Positions 1 through 8,854 of a stretch of DNA of 34,151 nt are shown one piece after another (position 1 is the stretch's first letter; each line of letters begins with the position of its first letter). Source of the DNA: Lingula anatina (taxonomy: Eukaryota > Brachiopoda > Lingulata > Lingulida > Lingulidae); contig NW_019775561.1 of assembly GCF_001039355.2 (NCBI RefSeq), positions 272,517-306,667 on the forward strand. Direction: 5' to 3'. The notes beneath the pieces were generated by a model that saw only the letters and a program-made list of their open reading frames with translations, made no database searches and was not told the DNA's origin. Position numbers and translations under genes: made by a program.

Positions 1-376
1 TTTAGCATGAATGTTTGAGGAATTCAATACGGAGGTTTACTTGTTCGCTGTGGCGTTTTATACAGGGTTTCTGGAAGACATTACACTCTCTTTTTGTTGT
101 CAGAATAGTATTCATTCTTTTGCTCATGTTTTCACACACACACACTTATTAACTGAACACAAGTTCTAATGTTTTGCCGTTACAACCTGCACCGGTATGC
201 GTTCTAAATGGACCCAGTTCTATTTTTGCGCCAGAGATAAATTGTAAAACAATTAAGCATTACATGTACGTCTGACATACTAACAATTAAATACACGTTT
301 GTCTAGTTTATGCAGTCAACCAGTCGGTAAATATCTCTCTAGGTTGATCTCTGTAGGTAAGTCGGTCTCTTTCCAG

Positions 377-981
377 CTGGCAGCGCACATAATTGCGGCA
401 AGAACGCACATTGCGTGGGGGCACATTCCAACGACCCGCATCCTGGTAATGGACCGTGCAATGGCCCTAGATGGCGCTGTAAATGCAAGAAGGGCTTCCA
501 AGGCGACCCCCACAAAAAATGTCATCCGGTACACCATCAAGGTCAGTATTAAGACCGTGAGAAGTAAAATAGACTAAAAGAATGGTACTTGCTTCTCACT
601 CTCTCTCTTACCTTCTCTTTCTCTTTCTCTCTCTTTTTTACACACACACACTTGCACACGTGTGTTTTCTTTTATTTCGAGGGTATATCAAGTACTGACA
701 TTTTTTAATTATTCTTATTTTCAATATATTAATTTTGTCACTACTAGTATCGCTTATAGTGTTTATGTACAGCTTTATTATTTTATTAGTTAATGAACTA
801 TTGTATATTATATATTATGTTTCTGTAATAAAAAAAAAATCCTGACACATTAATATATAAATATTGATTGATTCACTACACGGCTTTTGTCGTAGTTGAA
901 TTACACTCTTGCTAATAAGAACGAGCAATTTTGAAAATTATAACTAGAGACACGTTCATTTTGTTGCTATTCACACACACA

Positions 982-1040
<59 letters not shown>

Positions 1041-1442
1041 GCAAAAAAAAACATGGCTATATACATGAATTTATTATTGCTTGTTAAACGTGGAGGAAAT
1101 GTAGGCCAAAGTATAATTATGTTCAAGTTGGGTAAGCGGAACGAAGTATTAGAGTATCGCACATTAAGTGGCTTCTGTCTTACACCATGTGTGACAAATC
1201 GGAGCAGAATGAGATGCCAAACGTGCATTTAAATTAAAATGCTTTTATCATTGACGTGTGCAGTTGCAATTCAAATTTTGTCCAGCAAATTTGAAGGGTG
1301 ATAATGCCTTCTCTTATATCTAAACAATGAGCTTGTTGAATTCTGCACCTGACAGTGTACTATACACAGCTTTTTTATTTTTGTTTTGGAATATTCTACA
1401 ACTTTGTAGCAAATATCATATTTTCGTTCTTTTTTAGGTTAA
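377..1442 (+). CDS. Small secreted EGF-like protein, gene 1 (5' end outside window)
   Basis: Two exons are visible. Exon 377-541 follows a good acceptor (tctctttccag) and ends at donor GTCAGT (542); it starts and ends in phase 1, as EGF-domain exons usually do. Its 54 whole codons hold six cysteines spaced C-x5-C-x14-C-x6-C-x-C-x11-C. It opens with CGKNAHC and has the EGF signature CKCKKGFQGDP before the last cysteine. The last exon begins at 1438 after ttcttttttag. Splicing joins G to GT, then TAA (1440-1442), so translation stops one codon past the junction. AATAAA at 1720-1725 with a GT-rich tract behind it marks the 3' end near 1740. The signal-peptide exon must lie left of base 1. The domain lacks the canonical first EGF cysteine and has an extra one between the third and fourth positions. 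It resembles Dumpy-type CGxNAxC EGF repeats. Ligand and function are unknown. Confidence 0.72.
972..1041. repeat. Compound (CA)(GA) microsatellite in last intron of gene 1
   Basis: CA units to 1018 with one CC interruption, then GA units to 1041. Confidence 0.95.
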
Positions 1443-1745
1443 AAGAAGGACGGAAGCCGCATCACCTGACACCATCCAAACCACATATGACTGCAAACGA
1501 TAAAAATGACACATAGAAACTTTGTTAGCGTTTAACTTCTGTACAATCCCAAGCGCACTGCCATGAAGAAACTCCTCGTGACACTGTGGATAAATATGAA
1601 TTTTGCACAAGAATTCATTTATCAAATCTATGAAAATTTGAGTTCATGGGTGACCTCGAGATTATTAAACATATTTTGGACTCATTAGTCTATGATATGT
1701 TAGTACTTCTATAGCAGATAATAAAGTGTTTGGTGAAAATTATTG
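1443..1745 (+). other. 3' UTR of EGF-like gene 1 with polyadenylation signal
   Basis: Sequence after the TAA at 1440-1442. AATAAA is at 1720-1725, followed by the GT-rich run gtgtttggtg, so cleavage is expected at about 1740. The same block is repeated, diverged, further right (see the terminal-exon array). Confidence 0.55.
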
Positions 1746-2171
1746 TTGTGTTATATATTTATTATTATCTTTTATTTAATTCCATGTTACTTTATTAAAG
1801 ATTTCATCTTGTTTCAAATGCATTTACATTAACAGAGATACAAACTCCCCTTGCGTTATAAATCTGTACTGACATTAGTTTAATTGTGTATTAGTGTCTC
1901 TGGTGCCCACACAAGTGCTGTTGCAATTCAAATTCAGTTCAGCAAATTAGAAAGCTAAAAAAATGCCTTCTCGTACATCACAATGTACGTGTACAACGTC
2001 TAAGCAATGGTGTTAGGCCTATGATTAACGCATTGCAAAAACTTCTAAGACAGAAAATGCAATGCTTTGCATTCTACTACGACATTCTTCAAAGTCAAAG
2101 TCATTTTTATGTTTTAAGATAACCAAATTGACACAAAGATATATTAAAATCTGTTCATTTGCTTATTTTAG

Positions 2172-2203
2172 TTTTTAAACGGACGCACAGCCGTACCACG
2201 TGA
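2172..2203 (+). pseudogene. Extra terminal-exon copy A2 (unused or alternative 3' exon)
   Basis: It follows the intact acceptor gcttattttag. In the phase left by the EGF exon it reads ten codons (V F K R T H S R T T) and then TGA at 2201-2203, instead of stopping at once. The downstream UTR-like part is related to that of gene 2 (ttctgtaaaattccactgc). It may be an alternative last exon of gene 1 or a relic. Confidence 0.4.
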
Positions 2204-3702
2204 CACGTTCAAAACCACAAATGGTTTCATGATGACAAGTTACGAGTGATAAAAAGGCTGCGGTGATCTATTATGTGCGTAACGTTTCTGTAAAATTCCA
2301 CTGCCACAATCATTAAGAAAGACAGCTTTGATTTAAATTCTTTACTCACGGATCTGTTTGTTAAGTTTTCAGTTCTATGGGATGGAGTAGGTAATATGTA
2401 CTGAAAGCGGTTATGGTTGTCCAATTCACTTATTCTGTTTCCGTAGACATGAAAACATGGCTTTATACATGAATTTATTATTGCCTGTTAAACCGTGGAC
2501 GAAATGTGGGCCAAGGTTTAGTGATGTTCAAGTTGGGTAAGCGGAACGAAGTATTAGACTGTTGCGCATTAAGTGGTTTTTGTCTTACACCATGTGTGAC
2601 AAAATAGAGCAGAATGTGATGTTAAACGCTTTTTAAAATGCTTTTATCTTTGACGTGTGCAGTTGCAATTCAAATTTTGTCCAGCTAATTGGGAAGGGTG
2701 ATAATGCCTTCTTATATTTCTATATGATTAGCTGGATGAATGCTGCATGTTTCCACGCTTGGCCTACCCTCTACCAGGGCGGCAGATATTATAGGCACAT
2801 TTTCCACCTGTTAGAAGATTAAACATATTTAACCAGAGGCATTATCTGTGAATATCTATCGAAAAATCAGTCAGAAGACCTAGTAGAGAGTACTGTACGC
2901 TTGCTCTGACAATGTGCTACACACAGTTTTTCCATTTTATTGGAATATTCCCCACTTTGTAGCAAGAATCTTATTTTGTGTCATTTTTTTAAAAAGAGGG
3001 ATGGAAAGGCGTATCACATGACAGGATCCAAGCCATGTACGGCGTCATGAAGGGAGACTGCGGATGAAAAAAATGCGACAAAGAAACGTTATTAGCTTTT
3101 AATTTCTGTACAAATCCACATACACCGCTGTTGTCATTAAGAAAAACTGACACTTTGGATAAATACAAATTTTTCAGAAGAATTCATTTGTCAAATGTAT
3201 GAAATTCTGAGTTCAAGGGTGACTGCGAGATTATTCCACATGTTGTTTTTGTGGTCAACGGCTATGTTTTGGACCCAAATGCTAGTCCTTCTATAACTGA
3301 TAATAAAGTGATTGGTGAAAATGATTCTATATTTATAGTTATCGTTTCTTTAATTCCATGTTACTTTTTTACAGGTTTGATTTTGATTCAAATGTATCTA
3401 ATTGTAACTGTCAAATTTAACTGGCTCTGGTGCCCACACACTTGCTATTGCAATTCAAATTCTGTTCAGCAAATTAGGAAGGTAATAAAATGCCTTCTGG
3501 TACATCACAATGTACGTGTACAACGTCTTAGCAATGGTGTTAGTCCGATGCCCAACTCATAGCAGAAACTTCGAAGACAAACAAATGTAGTAATTTGCAT
3601 TGTACTACGACATTCTTCATAGTATAAGTGATTTTTGTGTTTTAAGATAACCGAATTGACACAAAAATATATTAAAATCTATTCATTTGCTTTTATTTTT
3701 AG

Positions 3703-3734
3703 TTTTAAAACAGACGTACAGCCGTACCACGTGA
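3703..3734 (+). pseudogene. Extra terminal-exon copy B2 (unused or alternative 3' exon)
   Basis: It follows the acceptor gcttttatttttag. In phase 1 it reads ten codons (V L K Q T Y S R T T) to TGA at 3732-3734. It is the same length and nearly the same peptide as copy A2, so the open frame outlived the duplication. No polyadenylation signal is obvious behind it. Confidence 0.4.
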
Positions 3735-3985
3735 CACGTTCAAAACCGCAAATGGTTTCATAATGGCAAGTTACGAGTGATAAAAAGGCTGCGGTTGTCT
3801 ATTATGTGCGTTACGTTTCTGTAAAATCCCACTGCCACAATCATTAAGAAAGAACAAATTGATTCAAATTCTATACACACGGATCTGTTTGTGAAGTTTC
3901 CAGGGATGGAGTAGATAATATATGTGTACTGGAAGCGGTTATGGTTGTTCAATTCATTTATTCTGTTATATTTGACATTCACTTT

Positions 3986-4790
3986 TTATCTAATTAAGGG
4001 GACAATGTCATTAGTTGCAACACAAATCGTCCCAGTGAAATTACCAATACCTTTGAAGTTTCGTGTAGAGTGAGGGACATTAAACCAAATTAGAAAGCGT
4101 GTAACACACAAGTAAATCGTTATCTAAGAAAGTCCTGTTGGATTACGCGAATTTTTGCTTAAATGAAATAATCTTCTACTTTGATATCGTGCTTATGTGA
4201 TAAAGTAAACATTTAGTTTTCAGAAAAAAGACTAGGGATATTCCATTTATGAAATATAATAGTAAAGAAATAAATAAGCTGTAGCAGTGCTCTTGATTAA
4301 AATCATGGGATATTTCCAAATGCCCTTTTCTCTCTCTCTATGTCCCCCATAAAACAGATTAATAAGATCTATCTATGTATACATGTATATCTATCTATCT
4401 ATCTATTGTATCAGCACACTCAGCATTTAGGGTTAAAGCATATTGTTCATTTGTTAATCACTTTTTCTGGTATTACATTGTCAAGAGCAAGCTAGAAAAG
4501 TCCTCCCCCAATAATATTCAGTGAAAAAATAAGATACCGCGCACTTAATATTAGATACCACTGGAATATAAACACGATTTTCGACCTTATCTGAATACAA
4601 AACGTTTTTTATCATTATTTCAGCAGATAAATGCCATGAATTGACATCGAAAAAATCAAATTTACAACCCCCTAGTGAACTTTTTGCACCTGTCATCACC
4701 TTGACAGTATTAAAGACATGCCCAAATTCCAGGCACCTTAGGTTGATGATTTTTTAACTGTGTGCTGACGCACCTTGATAATGGACTTGA
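3986..4790. other. Spacer between the terminal-exon array and the gene 2 promoter
   Basis: AT-rich sequence with a short ATCT microsatellite at about 4388-4406. I see no coding exon and no clear mobile element. Confidence 0.5.
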
Positions 4791-4797
4791 AATAAGT

Positions 4798-4895
4798 CCA
4801 ATCAGATTACGTTTTCCTATCTCATATCATTATCTACTATGTAATTATACCGTATTAGTTGGTATAAATACGAGTTCCCTCTAAAAACTCTTCAA
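4798..4895 (+). promoter_or_regulatory. TATA promoter of EGF-like gene 2
   Basis: TATAAATA at 4863-4870 lies about 100 bases upstream of the ATG at 4971, giving an expected start near 4893-4900 and a 5' UTR of about 75 bases. CCAAT is at 4798-4802, 60 bases before the TATA box, and a GATA-type TTATCT is at 4830. The spacing is that of a regulated, tissue-specific animal gene. Confidence 0.6.
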
Positions 4896-4970
4896 ATAAG
4901 CCAAATCGGGTTTAAGTTTGCACTGCAAAGGGGAGAAATAATTAACGGTTAAAAAAACTGCAGGGAAAAG

Positions 4971-7092
4971 ATGAAGACGTTTTTTGATTGTTGCCCTGTT
5001 CCTTAGTTTGCTGTTTGTGGGTAAGTTTTACATGAGCAATTATAAAGAAAAATTACTTGATATCAGAATGGAAATTTTGCTTTTTTAAAATTGATCTTCT
5101 TTCGTGTATGGCATTGATCTAAAGATGATATCAACTGTTCAATTTTGCGAGAAAAGTGGCACAAAGCAGATTTCCTGGGGATGACAACGATTTTTTCATG
5201 CTCACTTATGATAAATGAACATGTTCCGACATTCAAAGTTAGTCCAAGTTATTTTTTATGAGTTTGGTTTTTGTCATAATCTCTTAAAATATTATTACGA
5301 CGGGTAGCCATTTGTGAAGATGCACGTGGTCCGATGGGGAGCACAAATTTAAAAAAAAATGGAATTTATCGTATTTCTATTAGGTTTTACAACCTTCTTG
5401 TACCTGGATAGCATGTAACCCATAGAGGACCTTTAGAAAGCTCAAGGAATATTATTGACATATTTTGAACCAGTTGATCCGTGGACTTACTACACCACGG
5501 ATCAAAAATGGTGCGCACTTGACAATGGATTCCTGTCTCCCAAGTGTGCTGTCCCAGCATGGGCAGAGCAAATTACAATTAAGAGAATTAATTGTATTTA
5601 TNACTTAATTTGGAGCAAAAACAGAGCTTCGTTGTGCTTGTGAACATTTGGCAACATAAATAAAATTTCGTCACGCTTTCGGGTCATATTTTACCCGCGG
5701 ATCAGTTAGTCCATGGATTAACTGGTTGTGAATGCTCTCTTAGATGTGCACCTGACCAGTCCTTCAAATAATACAGTGAGATATTGACTCCTGTTTGTTT
5801 TTCATTTTAGCAGGCAACGCAAAGCCGCCTTTCTGTGGCAAAAACGCGGTATGCGTGAGGTTTGAACCCGACTTTCAGGTTCGATATAACGGAGCCTGTA
5901 AACGACCAAAGTGGCAATGTCTGTGTCCGCCGTGGTACTATGGTAACCCGTTGGTCGAATGTTTTCCTGTGGTTGGGAAAAGTATGTAGAGAGTCAACTC
6001 ACTCTTCATGAAAACCATAACTATATTATCTTACATTTATCCCAGTTAAGTCTTAACTGGGGAACTAATATATTCTATCATATTGGTCATTACCTCTCTT
6101 CTTAACACTTAAACCACGGCTAGCGCGTAGAACAAAAGACTCGGCCGTGCTGTATTCGACATACAAGCACGTCATGTACGGGTGCGTTTCAAGGTCTGTT
6201 GCACTACTAGTGTTGTAGCCAATCAGAGGCCGTGGTTTAAGTCAGATACAGCACTCGTCGCCGAGCTGTACGTGAAAATTACTCGTGTATTGTCTCGCCT
6301 GCGGCTCGCCAATACACTCGTAATATTTCACGTACAGCTCAGCGACTCGTATTGTATCTATCACATACTGAAAACAGTGCCCTCCACATACTGTTTGTTT
6401 CGCGTGATTTACCAATTGTTATTGCCTCTTCTGAGAAGTCTGATTCTTAATCATTTCTACATCGATGTACATGTAGATAAATAGACAACCACTGCTGCCC
6501 TGCCAAATTTGGCTATCTAATTTACGTCCTCTATAACCAACAGTAAATGTACGATATAGAATGTTTTATCGAGTATTCTACACGCTTGTTTATTATCATG
6601 GTATTAAAACTATTAAAATAAAAATGCACTTAAATGTAAATCGGTGTTATGTCACACATAAGAGACCCTTCCCGCACGAAAACGAAGTAGATACTCCAGC
6701 GCAGTAGACTACTGCAATCATACTGCAAACATGCTTCAAATCTGCTTCGATGTGGGAGCTAATTAGCATATTTGAAACATGCTTCTACCAGGCTGCTAAT
6801 CTACTGCATTAATGCTCCTCCTTTGTACAACCCTATGTAATTTTTGAAGTAGAATTGCAGTAGGCTATACTGCATTTCAACTGCAAATATGCTCCACACC
6901 ACTACTGCGTTAATGCTTCTTTGCTACTTCGATACTACTGCATTTTCGTGCGGGTTATGACGAAAAATAGTTGTTCGTTTCACGGCTTTTTTCACAGCAA
7001 AAATTTATTCTAAGATAATTGAACTAAAATTAAGCTGCGACAATACATGTATTATAAAAAAATTTTTTTTTTCTTTTTCTTTTTCAGAATAA
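4971..7092 (+). CDS. Small secreted EGF-like protein, gene 2 (frame broken in signal-peptide exon)
   Basis: Three exons. Exon 1 (4971-5020, donor GTAAGT) has ATG AAG ACG followed by a T6 run at 4980-4985. Read as given it stops at TAG 5004-5006. With one T fewer it would be a typical signal peptide rich in Leu, Val and Phe, ending in phase 1. Exon 2 (5811-5981; acceptor ttcattttag, donor GTATGT) is a phase 1-1 EGF exon with exactly the gene 1 spacing: C-x5-C-x14-C-x6-C-x-C-x11-C, opening CGKNAVC and ending CLCPPWYYGNP..C. Exon 3 starts at 7088 after tttctttttcag with AA then TAA (7090-7092), so the stop again follows the junction at once. A mature protein of about 55-60 residues is expected. 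The extra T may be a base-calling error or a real null allele. The introns are full of MITE-like elements. The role is unknown. Confidence 0.72.
5100..5400. mobile_element. Degenerate relative of the TTAA-flanked MITE, intron 1 of gene 2
   Basis: Scattered matches to the elements at 7788-8080 and 33363-33732: tcaactgttc near the left end, agatttcctggg, tgcacgtggtccgatgg, and atggaatttat near the right end. The terminal repeats are no longer clear. Confidence 0.35.
5465..5730. mobile_element. MITE-like element in intron 1 of gene 2
   Basis: Imperfect terminal inverted repeats: 5465-5491 (core ccagttgatccgtggact) and 5704-5730 (its complement reads ccagttaatccatggact), 21 of 27 bases matching. 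Next to the left arm is a second perfect 11-bp inverted repeat, TTGATCCGTGG at 5474-5484 and its complement at 5495-5505. A 62-codon frame here is carried by the element and is not an exon. Confidence 0.55.
6107..6242. mobile_element. Short element with perfect 14-bp terminal inverted repeats
   Basis: ACTTAAACCACGGC at 6107-6120 is perfectly inverted at 6229-6242. The element is 136 bp, in intron 2 of gene 2, and directly abuts the hairpin at 6244. It has no coding capacity. Confidence 0.6.
6244..6361. repeat. Long imperfect hairpin (foldback)
   Basis: The left arm, 6244-6299, pairs with 6302-6361 over about 55 bases. Shared core: gagctgtacgtgaaa on the left and its complement tttcacgtacagctc on the right. 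The loop is only a few bases (tcgcctgcggctcg). It is probably the core of a foldback MITE. Confidence 0.6.
6671..6954. mobile_element. 284-bp MITE with CCCGCACGAAAA termini
   Basis: CCCGCACGAAAA at 6671-6682 is perfectly inverted at 6943-6954. The interior is built from irregularly repeated short words (actgcaa, atgcttc, ctactgcattaatgct). The element lies in intron 2 of gene 2. The target duplication is not clear. Confidence 0.65.
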
Positions 7093-7360
7093 AAGAATGT
7101 GACACGGCCGAAACTAGAAATACCAAAGCCTCATTGGGACATACTATAAAAACTATAGTAATACCATGGTGATATATTATTGGTGTTTTAAAATTTTCTG
7201 TAAACTCCCACTGCAATAACCGCTGAAAAACACTGTGTTGTACCAAACATTAATTCACATCCTATACATTAATGCTTTCGTTAAATGTGCGAACTTTGTC
7301 TTTACTGGGGACTGACAGACAGATGTATATTAAGAAATTAAATGTTCGCTAAAATGAATA
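7093..7360 (+). other. 3' UTR of EGF-like gene 2
   Basis: Sequence after TAA 7090-7092. It shares blocks with terminal-exon copies A2 and B2 (ttctgtaaactcccactgc against ttctgtaaaattccactgc). ATTAAA at 7337-7342 and AATAAA at 7469-7474 are the candidate poly(A) signals. Confidence 0.4.
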
Positions 7361-7444
7361 TATTCGTTTGTTTTATATATTTTATTTCTTATTTTTATAA
7401 AAAATATTTCATCTTGTTGTTTATACATTTATGTCAAAAGAGAT

Positions 7445-7530
7445 GTTATTCTTACGCTATAAAACACAAATAAACAAAAATAAATTATTCTTACACTATA
7501 AAACACAAATAAACAAAAAGAAATTAATGA
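7445..7530. repeat. Two-copy tandem repeat of about 42 bp
   Basis: The unit ttattcttac.ctataaaac followed by acaaataaacaaaaa occurs twice back to back with few changes. Confidence 0.7.
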
Positions 7531-7783
7531 GGAAATAGATAAATAAAGAAAAACACATATAAATACGCAAAATAAAACTTTTTGGACAGGGAAAGCGCCC
7601 AGCATTTGGAACCAATGAGCTTTTAAAATGTTCAAGATTGTTAGGTAATATAGGCCTAGATACCTAAATTAATAATGTTATTAGAAGTATTTATTTTGTA
7701 ACGAAAAGATGAGTGTAAAGGCTTATACTTAGTATATTACATTTCTAAATGTAGATCTACAGGAAGTGGAATAAATATTACAT

Positions 7784-8084
7784 TTAATGGATAACAACTG
7801 TTCATTTCGGTTTAGAAAAGATTTCCTGGGACATACAACAATTTTGTCATTGATACCAATATACCAATAGTTAATGAATCAGTCTACGGTTTTTTTTTTG
7901 CTCCATAAAAGTGTTTTTTAATAATATCTCTTAAGAAATCTATGGAGGTCACGTGGTCTGATGGCAAGCACAGATTCCAGAATAACTGCACTAACCACCG
8001 TTTTGGTGGTTAAATGGAATTTATTATATTTCTTTGAATTGTTTATAATGTATTTATTTTGAAAAAGAGTTGTTATCCCTTTAA
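7784..8084. mobile_element. TTAA-flanked MITE, copy 1
   Basis: TTAA at 7784-7787 and 8081-8084 flank inverted ends (tggataacaact and agttgttatccct). The interior matches the element at 33363-33732 (atctatggaggtc.cgt, tatttct.tgaattgttta). TTAA target duplication is typical of piggyBac and Kolobok superfamilies. There is no transposase frame. Confidence 0.65.
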
Positions 8085-8261
8085 TGATAAATATTTTATC
8101 GAGCACACTTTTTTTACATAAACGGACTCTCTGAAGTTATGAGATATATAGACAATGAAATCTTCCCTGTACCATATTTGATTTTCACTAAATATTCATA
8201 GATATGTCTCTGGTCAGTTATGTGCACTTTTATGGGGCAAAGGTCATCAAATGGTCGGTAT

Positions 8262-8312
8262 ATAATAATAATAATAACAATAAAAATAATAACAATAATA
8301 ATATTAATAATA
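8262..8312. repeat. Imperfect AAT/AAC microsatellite
   Basis: Runs of aataataataacaataaaaataat. Confidence 0.8.
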
Positions 8313-8415
8313 AATCATTCTTAAAGGCTTATTCCATTAAAAATCTCGATGCAACTGCAAACTTCCTTTAATTCAAGTAGCTCAATATTACAATTTGGAA
8401 GAGCTAAATTTTACA

Positions 8416-8451
<36 letters not shown>

Positions 8452-8452
8452 T
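8416..8452. repeat. (ATT)n microsatellite
   Basis: Twelve ATT units. Frames through it give poly-Ile or poly-Tyr and are artefacts. Confidence 0.95.
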
Positions 8453-8526
8453 TCCAAGGTCAAATGAAAAAATTAAGAAATGCAAAATTTGCATTTATAC
8501 TAACTCTTATTTGTATAAAATGGGGC

Positions 8527-8646
8527 AGCTCCGACAGTCTCGATCTTCTGGAAGAATGGGACAATACCCAACAAAACAGACTTGTTACCTTGTTGGAGGC
8601 ATGTCGCACCGCCTACATGAGATACATACCTAGGGATGTTGTGTGA
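8527..8646 (+). pseudogene. Possible exon or gene fragment ending in TGA
   Basis: A 40-codon frame to TGA at 8644-8646 has ordinary codon use and a pattern LDLLEEWDNTQQNRLVTLL..C. This weakly recalls the W-x4-Q helix of the F-box D domain in beta-TrCP-like proteins. The stop-free stretch upstream runs into the ATT microsatellite. A possible acceptor (aaatggggcag) lies at its start. No partner exon was found, so this may be a captured fragment beside the 8855-9463 element. Confidence 0.25.
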
Positions 8647-8664
8647 CCTTGGCGATATGATGAT

Positions 8665-8699
8665 CACTGAAGCCTGTCCATTTAGACAAGCTTCAGTGA
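8665..8699. repeat. Short hairpin
   Basis: CACTGAAGCCTGTC at 8665-8678 pairs with about 8685-8698 (complement cactgaagcttgtc), one mismatch. Confidence 0.6.
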
Positions 8700-8764
8700 A
8701 GATCGAGGGCAACCTCGAGCCGCTACCCAAAAATATCTTTGCGTAGCGTCTCTCGGAAAACTCG

Positions 8765-8815
8765 GATTTAACCTCGATGTAGTCTAGAATTTCACGACTA
8801 CATCTAGGTTGAATC
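8765..8815. repeat. 20-bp-arm hairpin with 11-base loop
   Basis: Arm 8765-8784 and arm 8796-8815 pair at 18 of 20 positions (core aacctcgatgtagtc and gactacatctaggtt). Confidence 0.65.
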
Positions 8816-8854
8816 AGTCGAGGTCTCTTAAATGCTGGAAGTCAAAGACAGATT

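Larger units (their letters stand above)
1052..3985 (+). repeat. Tandem array of four diverged terminal-exon blocks
   Basis: A segment of about 1.4 kb starting at 1052 is repeated from 2454, with shared stretches such as gttcaagttgggtaagcgg and acaccatgtgtgacaaa. Copy B carries about 130 extra bases near 2745-2890. Each copy contains two related sub-blocks made of an intron tail (gcagttgcaattcaaatt and similar), a splice acceptor and the terminal exon. The exon homologues begin at 1438 (A1), 2172 (A2), about 2991 (B1) and 3703 (B2). B1 has lost the AG acceptor (tttttttaaaaagag) but keeps AATAAA at 3302-3307. A1 pairs with B1 and A2 with B2. This implies an ancient duplication giving A1 and A2, then a duplication of the pair. 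No EGF exon was duplicated with them. Confidence 0.8.

Noticed and set aside
299-577. 92-codon frame over the EGF exon of gene 1
   Set aside because: Wrong frame; the real exon is 377-541 in another frame with six spaced cysteines and splice sites.
971-1228. 85-codon Val-Cys-Val-Cys frame, minus strand
   Set aside because: Encoded by the CA/GA microsatellite.
5455-5643. 62-codon frame between exons 1 and 2 of EGF gene 2
   Set aside because: It lies inside a MITE-like element with inverted ends, and adding it is not needed for the 1-1 phase chain.
8349-8633. Poly-Tyr and poly-Ile frames
   Set aside because: Encoded by the ATT microsatellite; only the part after 8527 looks protein-like.
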